From NCBI RefSeq assembly GCF_016921115.1, contig NZ_JAFFZS010000013.1:1-64000 (forward strand): 64,000 nt of DNA, given 5' to 3'. This document shows, in pieces, positions 19,510 through 27,754 of the stretch. The stretch's first letter is position 1. Every line of letters starts with the position of its first letter. The position numbers and the translations under genes were made by a program. Under the pieces are notes generated by a model that saw only the letters and a list, made by a program, of their open reading frames with translations, searched no databases and was not told where the DNA came from. Source of the stretch: Streptomyces actuosus (GTDB lineage Bacteria > Actinomycetota > Actinomycetes > Streptomycetales > Streptomycetaceae).

Positions 19510-19531
19510 GCCGGGTCCACCGCGACCCGGC
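19510..19531 (+). terminator. Candidate attenuator hairpin in the cysteine dioxygenase leader
   Basis: GCCGGGTC (19510-19517), six-base loop, GACCCGGC (19524-19531), followed by a pyrimidine run CCGCTCCACCCCCTTCCCCT. The same GCCGGGTCC occurs at 19428-19436, which could pair with 19524-19531 instead; GACCC at 19418-19422 could in turn pair with 19431-19435. No U tract, as is often the case for Streptomyces terminators. Confidence 0.4.
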
Positions 19532-19638
19532 CCGCTCCACCCCCTTCCCCTCCCCACGGGGCACCCCTGCCGCCCGCGACCCGGGCCGACGGTACGGCCA
19601 CCCCCCATCCGCACTTCTGCCGAGGAACCCACGCATCC

Positions 19639-20145
19639 ATGAACAGCGACAGCGACCTCCAGATCGCCGGGGACATCCTCGAAGTCCCGCACCTGCTCCA
19701 GCCGCCGCGCGAGCACCCGGCCACCGTTGCCGAGTTCGCCGGCCTGGCCCGCGCTCTCGCCTCCGACCGCTCCCGGTGGGAGCACCTCGTGCAGTACGAC
19801 GCGACCACCCGCTGGTACCACCGGCTGCGCACCGGCCCCGGCTACGAGGTGTGGCTCTTGTCCTGGGTGCCGGGGCAGGGCAGCGGACTGCACGACCACG
19901 GCCGGTCCTCGGGCGTGCTGACCGTCCTGGACGGCACCCTGACCGAGCGCACCGGGCGCGGCACGCGCGCGCTGGCGGCGGGCGCGCAGCGCGTGTCGGC
20001 GCCGGGCTCCGTGCACGAGGTCGTCAACGACACCCTGGAGCCGGCGGTCAGCCTCCACGTCTACTTCCCCGGACTCACCGAGATGCCGATGCACTCCGCG
20101 CCCGACTGCCGGGCGAGCCGCGGGCCGCGCCCGGTGACTGCCTGA
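19639..20145 (+). CDS. Cysteine dioxygenase family protein
   Basis: 168 aa from ATG 19639 with CGAGGAA upstream. A cupin thiol dioxygenase: the iron site HDHGRSSGVLTVLDG gives the HxH pair and the third His is in SVHEVVNDTLE; AVSLHVYFPG is typical of the C-terminal strand. Such enzymes oxidise cysteine (or 3-mercaptopropionate) to the sulfinate with O2. Substrate choice cannot be settled from sequence alone, but a cysteine-rich leader ORF upstream points to cysteine. It lies 33 bp before cofD on the same strand. Confidence 0.88.
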   Translation: MNSDSDLQIAGDILEVPHLLQPPREHPATVAEFAGLARALASDRSRWEHLVQYDATTRWYHRLRTGPGYEVWLLSWVPGQGSGLHDHGRSSGVLTVLDGTLTERTGRGTRALAAGAQRVSAPGSVHEVVNDTLEPAVSLHVYFPGLTEMPMHSAPDCRASRGPRPVTA

Positions 20146-20178
20146 CACGTTGCCGTACCCGCCTGCCAGACTTGCCCC

Positions 20179-21138
20179 ATGCGCATTGTGGTTCTGGCAG
20201 GGGGCATCGGTGGTGCACGGTTCCTGCGCGGTCTGAAACGGGCCGTGCCGGACGCGGACATCACGGTCATCGGCAACACCGGCGACGACATTCACCTCTT
20301 CGGGCTGAAGGTCTGCCCGGACCTCGACACGGTGATGTACACGCTGGGCGGCGGCATCGACGAGGAGCAGGGCTGGGGGCGAGCCGACGAGACCTTCCAC
20401 CTGAAGGAGGAACTCGCCGCGTACGGCGTGGGCCCGGGCTGGTTCGGTCTGGGCGACCGGGACTTCGCCACGCACATCGTGCGGACGCAGATGACCGGCG
20501 CCGGGTATCCGCTCAGCGCGGTCACCCAGGCGCTGTGCGACCGCTGGAAGCCCGGCGTGCGGCTGATCCCGATGACCGACGACCGGGTGGAGACGCACGT
20601 GGCGGTCGAGATCGACGGCGAGCAGAAGGCGATCCACTTCCAGGAGTACTGGGTCAGGCTGCGCGCCTCGGTGCCCGCCGAGGCGATCGTGCCGGTGGGC
20701 GCCGAGCAGGCCAAACCGGCACCGGGTGTGCTGGAGGCGCTCGCCGAGGCGGACGTGATCCTCTTCCCGCCCTCGAACCCGGTCGTCTCCGTGGGCACGA
20801 TCCTCGCCGTGCCCGGTATCCGCGAGGCCATCGCCGAGGCCGGGGTGCCCGTCGTCGGCCTCTCCCCCATCGTCGGGGACGCGCCGGTGCGCGGCATGGC
20901 CGACAAGGTCCTCGCGGCCGTCGGGGTCGAGGCCACGGCCGCCGCGGTCGCCGAGCACTACGGCTCCGGACTGCTGGACGGCTGGCTCGTCGACACCGTG
21001 GACGCCGCGGCCGTGGAGCGGGTGGAGGCCGCCGGCATCCGCTGCCGGGCCGTGCCGCTGATGATGACCGACGTCGAGGCGACCGCGCGGATGGCGCGGG
21101 AGGCGCTGGCGCTGGCCGAGGAGGTGCGGGCGGCATGA
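20179..21138 (+). CDS. cofD: 2-phospho-L-lactate transferase (F420 biosynthesis)
   Basis: 319 aa. Begins MRIVVLAGGIGGARFLRGL, the CofD/FbiA nucleotide loop, and contains VIGNTGDDIHLFGLKVCPDLDT and ETFHLKEELAAYGVGPGWFGLGDRDFATH, all family hallmarks. It transfers the phospholactyl-type moiety from the GDP-activated precursor to Fo (in actinobacteria the phosphoenolpyruvyl form) to give (dehydro)F420-0. Its TGA overlaps the fbiB ATG by four bases (ATGA, 21135-21138), so the two are translationally coupled. Confidence 0.97.
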   Translation: MRIVVLAGGIGGARFLRGLKRAVPDADITVIGNTGDDIHLFGLKVCPDLDTVMYTLGGGIDEEQGWGRADETFHLKEELAAYGVGPGWFGLGDRDFATHIVRTQMTGAGYPLSAVTQALCDRWKPGVRLIPMTDDRVETHVAVEIDGEQKAIHFQEYWVRLRASVPAEAIVPVGAEQAKPAPGVLEALAEADVILFPPSNPVVSVGTILAVPGIREAIAEAGVPVVGLSPIVGDAPVRGMADKVLAAVGVEATAAAVAEHYGSGLLDGWLVDTVDAAAVERVEAAGIRCRAVPLMMTDVEATARMAREALALAEEVRAA

Positions 21139-22445
21139 GCACGCCCCCCACCGAGGGCTACCGCGTGTGGGCCGTGCCCGGTCTTCCCGAGGTGCAGCCC
21201 GGCGACGACCTCGCCAAGCTGATCTCCGCCGCTGAACCGGGGCTGACCGACGGGGACGTCGTCCTCGTCACCTCGAAGATCGTCTCCAAGGCCGAGGGGC
21301 GGATCGTGCGGGCCGCCGACCGCGAGGCCGCCATCGACGCCGAGACCGTGCGGGTGGTGGCCCGGCGCGGCCCCCTGCGCATCGTGGAGAACCGGCAGGG
21401 CCTGGTGATGGCCGCGGCCGGGGTCGACGCCTCCAACACACCCGCCGGGACCGTGCTGCTGCTGCCGGAGGATCCCGACGCCTCCGCGCGGGCGATCCGC
21501 GACGGGCTGCGGGAGTCGCTCGGCGTCGACGTCGGGGTCGTCGTCACCGACACCTTCGGGCGGCCCTGGCGAGCGGGGCTCACCGACGTCGCGATCGGAG
21601 CGGCCGGCGTGCGCGTCCTGGACGATCTGCGCGGGGGCACCGACGCGCACGGCAATCCGCTCGGCGCGACCGTCGTGGCGACCGCGGACGAGCTCGCCGC
21701 CGCGGGCGACCTGGTCAAGGGCAAGGCGGCGGGGCGCCCCGTCGCGGTGGTGCGGGGGCTGCCGCACGTGGTGGCCGACGACGGCGGGGAGGGCGCACGG
21801 GCCATGGTGCGCGGCGCCCGCGACGACATGTTCCGGCTCGGCACCTCCGAGGCCGTGCGGCTCGCGGTGGCCCAGCGCCGCACGGTGCGGTCCTTCACCG
21901 ACGAGCCCGTCGATCCGGGTGCCGTGCGCCGGGCGGTGGCTGCGGCGGTGACCGCCCCGGCGCCGCACCACACCACGCCGTGGCGGTTCGTGCTGCTGGA
22001 GTCGGCCGGGGCGCGCACCCGGCTGCTGGACGCCATGCGCGACGCGTGGGTCGCCGACCTGCGGCGCGACGGCAAGAGCGAGGAGTCCGTCGCCAAGCGG
22101 GTGCGGCGCGGGGACGTGCTGCGCAACGCCCCCTGTCTGGTGGTGCCGTGCCTGGTGACGGACGGCTCGCACACCTACGGGGACGCGCGGCGGGACGCGG
22201 CCGAGCGGGAGATGTTCGTCGTCGCCGCGGGCGCGGGCGTGCAGAACTTCCTGGTGGCGCTCGCCGGGGAGCGGCTGGGGTCGGCGTGGGTGTCGTCGAC
22301 GATGTTCTGCCGGGACGTGGTGCGCGAGGTGCTGGGGCTGCCCGAGGAGTGGGACCCGATGGGCGCGGTGGCCGTCGGGCACCCTGCGGAGGAGCCCCGG
22401 GCCCGGCCGGAGCGCGAGGCGGGCGCCTTCATCGAGGTGCGCTGA
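21135..22445 (+). CDS. fbiB: Coenzyme F420-0:L-glutamate ligase / nitroreductase fusion
   Basis: 436 aa. The N-terminal half (about 1-250) is the CofE-type gamma-glutamyl ligase, with VVLVTSKIVSKAEGRIV and VVVTDTFGRPWRAGLTDVAIG. The C-terminal half (about 255-436) is a nitroreductase-fold FMN domain beginning LAVAQRRTVRSFTDEPVDPG. This two-domain form is the actinobacterial FbiB, which adds the glutamate tail and reduces dehydro-F420-0. Coupled to cofD by ATGA overlap. Confidence 0.97.
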   Translation: MSTPPTEGYRVWAVPGLPEVQPGDDLAKLISAAEPGLTDGDVVLVTSKIVSKAEGRIVRAADREAAIDAETVRVVARRGPLRIVENRQGLVMAAAGVDASNTPAGTVLLLPEDPDASARAIRDGLRESLGVDVGVVVTDTFGRPWRAGLTDVAIGAAGVRVLDDLRGGTDAHGNPLGATVVATADELAAAGDLVKGKAAGRPVAVVRGLPHVVADDGGEGARAMVRGARDDMFRLGTSEAVRLAVAQRRTVRSFTDEPVDPGAVRRAVAAAVTAPAPHHTTPWRFVLLESAGARTRLLDAMRDAWVADLRRDGKSEESVAKRVRRGDVLRNAPCLVVPCLVTDGSHTYGDARRDAAEREMFVVAAGAGVQNFLVALAGERLGSAWVSSTMFCRDVVREVLGLPEEWDPMGAVAVGHPAEEPRARPEREAGAFIEVR

Positions 22446-22819
22446 GGCGAGCGGGACGGTGCGCGTCGGCGCAGCGCGGCCGCCCGTCCCGCCGTCGATC
22501 CGCTGTTCCCGGGGGCGAGCGCCCGCTGTCGCCACCGGAGGGGGCCGTGGCGCGCTCGCCCCGTCCGGTTGCCGCGCCGGCGCCCGTCGTGCGGATCGCG
22601 TCGGCGGAACCGGGGTGCCGCTCCCCGCTGGTGAGCGGGGTCGGGCCGGTCCGACCGCACCGGGGGAGGCGTCGTCGCGGAGCGCCGGCAGACCGCGACG
22701 ACGCCGCGGGACGGCGTGCCGGAACCTGCGCCCCCCGGCATGATCCGCCGGGCAGCCCTTAATCTCGTAGGGCACCTCTCCGACCGCTCGGACCACTCGA
22801 CCTCATCGGGAACCCCTTC
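22446..22819. other. Intergenic region between fbiB and the DNA glycosylase gene
   Basis: 374 bp. The right part (22740-22815) is AT-richer and probably carries the promoter of the glycosylase gene. I see no gene; the longer frames here are spurious. Confidence 0.5.
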
Positions 22820-23830
22820 GTGGCAGGACGTTTCGCCCCCCGGCCCACGCGTACGACCGTGCGCGGCGGGGACGTTCCCGTTCCCGGGCCTGCACGCTCG
22901 CGGGCCGCGTACGGCGGCGGACCGGGGCGGGTGCGGACCTGGGCCCCGGACGGGCCGCTGGACCTGCACCTGGTGCTCGGGCCGCTGCGGCGCGGCACCG
23001 GGGATCCGACGTTCCGGGCGATGCCCGACGGGTCGGTGTGGCGGGCCGCCCGGACCCCGGCCGGGCCGGGGACGCTGCGGGTCGCCGGGGCCGGCGGTGC
23101 GGTGCGCGGCGAGGCGTGGGGGCCGGGAGCGGAGTGGCTGCTGGAACGCCTGCCGGAGCTGCTCGGCGCCTCCGACGACCCGTCGGCCTTCGCACCGCGG
23201 CACCGGGTCGTCGCGCTCGCCCGGCACCGGCGCCCGGGGCTGCGGCTGACCCGGACCGGACTGGTGCTGGAGTCGCTCATCCCGTCGGTCCTGGAGCAGA
23301 AGGTCACCACCGGGGAGGCGTACCGGGCGTGGCGGTTGCTGGTGCGGGCGTACGGCGAACCCGCCCCGGGGCCCGCGCCCGAGCGGATGTACGTCATGCC
23401 GGAGCCGCGGGCGTGGGCGCTGATCCCCTCCTGGGAGTGGCACCGGGCCGGCGTCGACGACAAGCGGGCGTCGACGATCCTGCGGGCCGTCCGGGTCGCC
23501 GCCCGGCTGGAGGAGACGGCCGGGATGGCGCCGGAGGCCGCGCAGGCCCGGTTGGAGGTCGTGCCGGGGATCGGGCCGTGGACGTCGGCGGAGACCGTGC
23601 AGCGCAGCCACGGGGCGCCGGACGCGGTGACGGTCGGGGACCTGCATCTGCCGGGGATCGTGGGCTGGGCGCTGGCCGGGGACCGGGACGCGGACGACGC
23701 GGTGATGCTGCGTCTGCTGGAGCCGTACGCGGGGCAGCGGCACCGGGCGGCCCGGCTGATCCTGCTGAGCGGGAAGGTACCGGCGCGGCGGGCGCCGCGG
23801 ATGCCGCGGGTGGACATCGGCCGCTGGTGA
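22820..23830 (+). CDS. DNA-3-methyladenine glycosylase II-type (HhH-GPD) protein
   Basis: 336 aa from GTG 22820. The helix-hairpin-helix Gly/Pro motif EVVPGIGPWTSAET with the downstream catalytic aspartate in DAVTVGDLHLPG, and LVLESLIPSVLEQKVTTGEA, identify the HhH-GPD superfamily. It is an AlkA-like base-excision enzyme removing alkylated bases. There is an N-terminal domain (1-130) of the AlkA_N kind. It is a monocistronic plus-strand gene following the F420 operon with its own upstream region. Confidence 0.88.
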   Translation: MAGRFAPRPTRTTVRGGDVPVPGPARSRAAYGGGPGRVRTWAPDGPLDLHLVLGPLRRGTGDPTFRAMPDGSVWRAARTPAGPGTLRVAGAGGAVRGEAWGPGAEWLLERLPELLGASDDPSAFAPRHRVVALARHRRPGLRLTRTGLVLESLIPSVLEQKVTTGEAYRAWRLLVRAYGEPAPGPAPERMYVMPEPRAWALIPSWEWHRAGVDDKRASTILRAVRVAARLEETAGMAPEAAQARLEVVPGIGPWTSAETVQRSHGAPDAVTVGDLHLPGIVGWALAGDRDADDAVMLRLLEPYAGQRHRAARLILLSGKVPARRAPRMPRVDIGRW

Positions 23831-24082
23831 CCGACCCGGTGGCCGGCGGCGCACGGTGCGCGACCGGCCGGGGTCGGCGTCGGACGCCCGCCGCCTCCCC
23901 GGTGCCGCGGGCGGCGGCAGCCGGGAAGCGGGACGGGTGTGCTGCGCCGGGGGGCCGGAGCCGTGGCGCGGGCGGACGTGACCGCCCCGCCGAGGCGACG
24001 CCCCGCCCGTGGTTCCGAGCGCCGGCGGGAGCAGCGCGACCGCCGTTGTGGGGAGGGGCCCGTCGACCGGGTGGGGTGCCTG

Positions 24083-25165
24083 CTACTGGTCGGAGGAGAA
24101 GCGGACCGCGCCCGCGGGGATACGGGCGTCGCACCAGATGCGGGCTCCGTCGCGGAGTTCGTTGTCCGCGCCCACGACCGCGCCGTCGCCGATCACCGTG
24201 CCCGTCAGGACGGTGCGCTCGCCGACGCGGGCGCGGGTGCCGATGAGGGAGTCGGTGACGACGGCGCCGGGTTCGATGACGGCGCCGGGCAGGATCGTCG
24301 AACCGAAGACGCGCGCGCCCCCGGCCACGGACGCGCCCTCGCCCACCACCGTGCCGCCGGTGAGCTTGGCGTCCGGGGCGACCCTGGCGCTGGGCAGGAC
24401 CAGCCGGTCGCCGCAGCGGCCGGGCACCGCAGGGGACGGGGCGCGGCCCAGGACCAGGTCCGCCGAACCGCGGACGAAGGCGGCGGGGGTGCCGAGGTCC
24501 AGCCAGTAGGTGGAGTCGACCATGCCCTGCAGGTGCGCGCCGGCCGACAGCAGGTCGGGGAAGGTCTCGCGTTCCACCGAGACCGGGCGGCCCGCCGGGA
24601 TGGCGTCGATGACCGAGCGGCGGAAGACGTACGCCCCCGCGTTGATCTGGTCGGTGACGATCTCCTCGGGGGTCTGCGGCTTCTCCAGGAACGCCAGGAC
24701 TCTGCCCGTCTCGTCGGTGGGGACCAGGCCGTACGCCCGGGGGTCGGTGACGCGGGTGAGGTGGAGGGAGACGTCGGCGCCGGTCGACTCGTGGGTGCGG
24801 ACCAGGGCCTTGATGTCGAGTCCGGTGAGGATGTCGCCGTTGAAGATCAGGACCGGGTCGTCCGGGCCCGAGCGGAGGCGGGAGGACACGTTGCGGATGG
24901 CGCCGCCGGTGCCCAGCGGCTCGCGCTCGGTGACGTATTCCAGGTGCAGGCCCAGTGACGACCCGTCACCGAAGTGCGGTTCGAACACCTCGGCGAGGTA
25001 GGAGGTGGCGAGGACGATGTGCTCGACGCCCGCCGCTCTCGCTCTGGCCAGCTGGTGCGTGAGGAACGGCACCCCGGCGGCCGGGACCATCGGCTTGGGC
25101 GTGTTCACGGTGAGCGGACGCAGCCGGGTTCCCTTGCCGCCGACCAGGAGGATGGCTTCTGTCAC
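24083..25165 (-). CDS. Nucleotidyltransferase with left-handed beta-helix (mannose-1-phosphate guanylyltransferase type)
   Basis: 360 aa. The N-terminal Rossmann-like transferase domain has the GGKGTRLRPLTVNTPKPMVP signature, NGDILTGLDIKALV (metal site) and FLEKPQTPEEIVTDQINAGAY; the C-terminal third is an imperfect hexapeptide-repeat beta-helix (KLTGGTVVGEGASVAGGARV and so on). This is the GDP-mannose pyrophosphorylase / RmlA-like architecture. With manA and manB in the same region, mannose-1-P guanylylation is the best guess; glucose-1-P thymidylyl or uridylyl transfer cannot be excluded. Confidence 0.9.
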   Translation of the reverse strand: MTEAILLVGGKGTRLRPLTVNTPKPMVPAAGVPFLTHQLARARAAGVEHIVLATSYLAEVFEPHFGDGSSLGLHLEYVTEREPLGTGGAIRNVSSRLRSGPDDPVLIFNGDILTGLDIKALVRTHESTGADVSLHLTRVTDPRAYGLVPTDETGRVLAFLEKPQTPEEIVTDQINAGAYVFRRSVIDAIPAGRPVSVERETFPDLLSAGAHLQGMVDSTYWLDLGTPAAFVRGSADLVLGRAPSPAVPGRCGDRLVLPSARVAPDAKLTGGTVVGEGASVAGGARVFGSTILPGAVIEPGAVVTDSLIGTRARVGERTVLTGTVIGDGAVVGADNELRDGARIWCDARIPAGAVRFSSDQ

Positions 25166-25265
25166 CTGTCGCCTCTGCTTCCTGCCGGGACCGGCCGAAC
25201 TGTCTTTCGGCCGGCCAGTGTATGCAGACCTTTCCCTGCTGGTCGGTCAGGGCCGGCCCCGGCGC

Positions 25266-26675
25266 TCAGCGTCCTTGGTAGTGCGCCGCGGTCGAGCGGG
25301 CCGAACCGAGCTTTCCGTACAGCTTCCGCCCCGGGCACTCCGTGGCGTAGCCGTCGCGGTGACCGGAGATGACGTTCAGTCGCACCTTCTTGCCTTTTCG
25401 GTAGAGATTGCCACCGCCGGACTTCAGGTATGTCATGCCGCGCGGGTTCATCCCGTAGAGGCCCAGCTTCCAGGCCGTCAGACCGGCGATGGCCTTCACC
25501 GCGGCGGAGGACGGCCGGGTGGAGGTGAAGGTGCCGAGCACCGCGATCCCCATGCTGTCGGTGTTGAAGCCCCGGGTGTGCGCGCCGAGGACCGGCTTCG
25601 CCACGCCCCCGGCGCGGCCCTCGTAGATGTTTCCGCACTTGTCGACGACGAAGTTGTAGCCGATGTCGCGCCAGCCCATGCTCCTGACGTGGTAGCGGTA
25701 GATACCGCGAATGACCGATGGAGCTTGTGAGCAGCGGTAGTTGTTGCCGGTCACCGTGTGGTGCACGAAGGCCGCGCCGACCTTCTCCGAGTAGACGAAG
25801 CCCTTCTCCCGCATCCGCTCGTCGGCGCCCCAGCCGCGCCGGGTGACGATGCGCGGGCGCGGGCCGATCTTCGGGGTCGCCTGCCGCGGTACGGCCGGTT
25901 CCGCGCCGTACAGGGAGTGCATCTCCCGTTCCGTCTGCGCCCGGTCGAGGGCGGGGATCTCGGTCGCCCCGAGAAGGACGCCCGCCAGGTCCGTGTTGGC
26001 GGCGGAGACGGCGCGGGCGCCGCCGGTGAGGGCGGGGGCGGCCGCCGGCTCCGGGGCGACGCCCGGGTCGATCAGCTCCACCCTCAGGCCCGCGGGGAGC
26101 TGGGGCGCCGCCCGGTTCGCGGGCACCGCCGCCCGGTCCACCGGGGCCGCCGCCCCGTCCGCTGCGGCAGGCGGACTGTTCTCCCCGGTCGCCGCTCCGT
26201 TCTTTGGGCCGGTCGGCTCGGCGCGGACGCGGATCTCGACGCCGTCGGAGTCGCCCACCCAGAGCGGGGCCGTGCCGCCGCGGACGCGGCCCGCGACGCG
26301 TTCGGCGCTGCCGGGATCGGCTTGGTGGTCGGCGTTGTGCGTCTCCACGTCCTGCCAGCCCGACCAGGCGCCGGTGGTGGCGGCGCGGGTGCGGACCTGG
26401 ACGCGGCCGTGCAGTCCGGCGTCCGGGTCGTCCCAGACCACGCCGAGGAGCGAGAAGTGGCGTACGTCGCGCATCGGCAGACCCTGTTCTTCCCCCGGCC
26501 CGCGGAGCGCGCGGTTCCGGTGGAGGGGGACGAGAGGCAGCGACTGGGTGCCGCCCGCTGTCACCGCCTGGCGCGTGCCTGCCGCCGCGGGCGCCGCAGC
26601 GGCAGGCGAGGTCGGCGGAAGGGCCAGGGCTACCGCGCAGGTGACACCGATCGAGGAAGCAAGCAATCCACGCAT
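25266..26675 (-). CDS. Secreted N-acetylmuramoyl-L-alanine amidase (PGRP/amidase_2)
   Basis: 469 aa. Signal peptide at the N-terminus (MRGLLASSIGVTCAVALAL, Ala-rich cleavage near residue 30); ATG 26675 has AGGA 8 nt upstream. A central Ala/Pro-rich region is followed by the peptidoglycan-recognition domain: RRGWGADERM, VHHTVTGNNYRC, GWRDIGYNFVVDKCGNIYEGRAG, LGAHTRGFNTDSMGIAVLG and ISGHRDGYATECPG, giving the zinc-ligand histidines and the conserved cysteines. It cleaves the amide between N-acetylmuramate and the stem peptide outside the cell. An AT-rich inverted repeat lies just upstream (26689-26710). Confidence 0.93.
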   Translation of the reverse strand: MRGLLASSIGVTCAVALALPPTSPAAAAPAAAGTRQAVTAGGTQSLPLVPLHRNRALRGPGEEQGLPMRDVRHFSLLGVVWDDPDAGLHGRVQVRTRAATTGAWSGWQDVETHNADHQADPGSAERVAGRVRGGTAPLWVGDSDGVEIRVRAEPTGPKNGAATGENSPPAAADGAAAPVDRAAVPANRAAPQLPAGLRVELIDPGVAPEPAAAPALTGGARAVSAANTDLAGVLLGATEIPALDRAQTEREMHSLYGAEPAVPRQATPKIGPRPRIVTRRGWGADERMREKGFVYSEKVGAAFVHHTVTGNNYRCSQAPSVIRGIYRYHVRSMGWRDIGYNFVVDKCGNIYEGRAGGVAKPVLGAHTRGFNTDSMGIAVLGTFTSTRPSSAAVKAIAGLTAWKLGLYGMNPRGMTYLKSGGGNLYRKGKKVRLNVISGHRDGYATECPGRKLYGKLGSARSTAAHYQGR

Positions 26676-26688
26676 GCCCCTGATCCTG

Positions 26689-26710
26689 GACATAGTCATA
26701 CATATATGTC
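26689..26710. promoter_or_regulatory. AT-rich inverted repeat upstream of the amidase gene
   Basis: GACATA-N10-TATGTC with an internal perfect palindrome ACATATATGT (26700-26709), in a genome of very high GC. It overlaps the -35 to +1 zone expected for the leftward amidase gene and also lies upstream of the rightward TIGR03089 gene. Plausible operator; the regulator is unknown. Confidence 0.4.
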
Positions 26711-26836
26711 CATCGGGGAACTGACGGCTCGTCCGGCCCGCGTTCCGCCGAACCGGTGGTCCCCGGAGGCGCGGGCGCGGGGGCTCGGGGGATCCGGCGG
26801 TGGGGACCCGGCACGGGGCCGCGTACGCTTGCGCGG

Positions 26837-27595
26837 GTGAATGCCACCGATCGCACCCCTGCCGACCTGCTGCGTTCCGCGCTCGTCGCGGACCCCGCGC
26901 GCCCGCTGGTGACCTTCTACGACGACGCCACGGGCGAGCGCGTCGAATTGTCCGTGGCCACCTTCGCCAATTGGGTGGCCAAGACCTCCAATCTGCTCCA
27001 GGACGGGATGTCCGCGGAGCCCGGCGACCGGGTGACGCTGCTGCTGCCCGCGCACTGGCAGACGGCCGTGTGGCTGCTGGCGTGCGCGTCGGTCGGCGTC
27101 GTGGCGGACGTGGACGGGGACCCCGCGCGCGCCGACGTCGTCGTGGCCGGCCCCGGACGGTTCGAGGAGGGGCTCGCGTGCCGGGGAGAGCGGTACGCGT
27201 TGTCGCTGGCCCCGCTGGGGAGGCGGTTCGCACCGGGGCCGCCGCAGGGATACGCCGACTACGCCGTGGACGCCCCGGGTTTCGGTGACCGGTTCGCGGC
27301 GTACGCGCCGGTGGACCCGGAGGAGCCGGCGCTGATCGTGGCCGGGGCCGAGTACACGGCGGCGGAGATCACGGAACGGGCGCGGGCGGACGCGGAGGGG
27401 CTGGGGCTGACCGGGCCCGGCTCCCGGCTGCTGTCCGGTCTGGGCTACGACACGTGGGAGGGGCTGAGCGCGGGCCTGTACGCACCACTGGCCTCCGGGG
27501 CGTCCGTGGTGCTGTGCCGGCACCTGGAACAGGCGGGGGACGAGACGCTGGCCAAGCGGATCGAGAGCGAACGCGTCACGGCGACGGCACGATAG
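26837..27595 (+). CDS. TIGR03089 family protein (AMP-binding-like fragment family)
   Basis: 252 aa from GTG 26837. Matches the actinobacterial TIGR03089 family: DRTPADLLRSALVADPARPLVTFYDD, NWVAKTSNLLQDG, and DTWEGLSAGLYAPLASGASVVLC, resembling the N-terminal part of AMP-forming ligases but ending before the A8-A10 region that binds ATP and acyl groups. It is thus a truncated adenylation-fold homolog, a normal feature of the family, with unknown function. Divergent from the amidase gene; followed by an LCP gene. Confidence 0.88.
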   Translation: MNATDRTPADLLRSALVADPARPLVTFYDDATGERVELSVATFANWVAKTSNLLQDGMSAEPGDRVTLLLPAHWQTAVWLLACASVGVVADVDGDPARADVVVAGPGRFEEGLACRGERYALSLAPLGRRFAPGPPQGYADYAVDAPGFGDRFAAYAPVDPEEPALIVAGAEYTAAEITERARADAEGLGLTGPGSRLLSGLGYDTWEGLSAGLYAPLASGASVVLCRHLEQAGDETLAKRIESERVTATAR

Positions 27596-27754
27596 CGGCC
27601 GGTCCCCGGCCCGCGGCAGCCCTGCACCCGACGGGATGCGCCGCGCGCTCTCCCCTCCGGACGCTCACCCGATCGGCCCACTCCCGTTCCGCACCCCGCC
27701 TCCGCGCCCGGCATCGTCGTAGGGGCAGGACGGCACGCTCGTACGGCATGAGGG

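Noticed and set aside
22446..22819. Short gene in the gap after fbiB
   Set aside because: Candidate frames have no ribosome site or recognizable domain.
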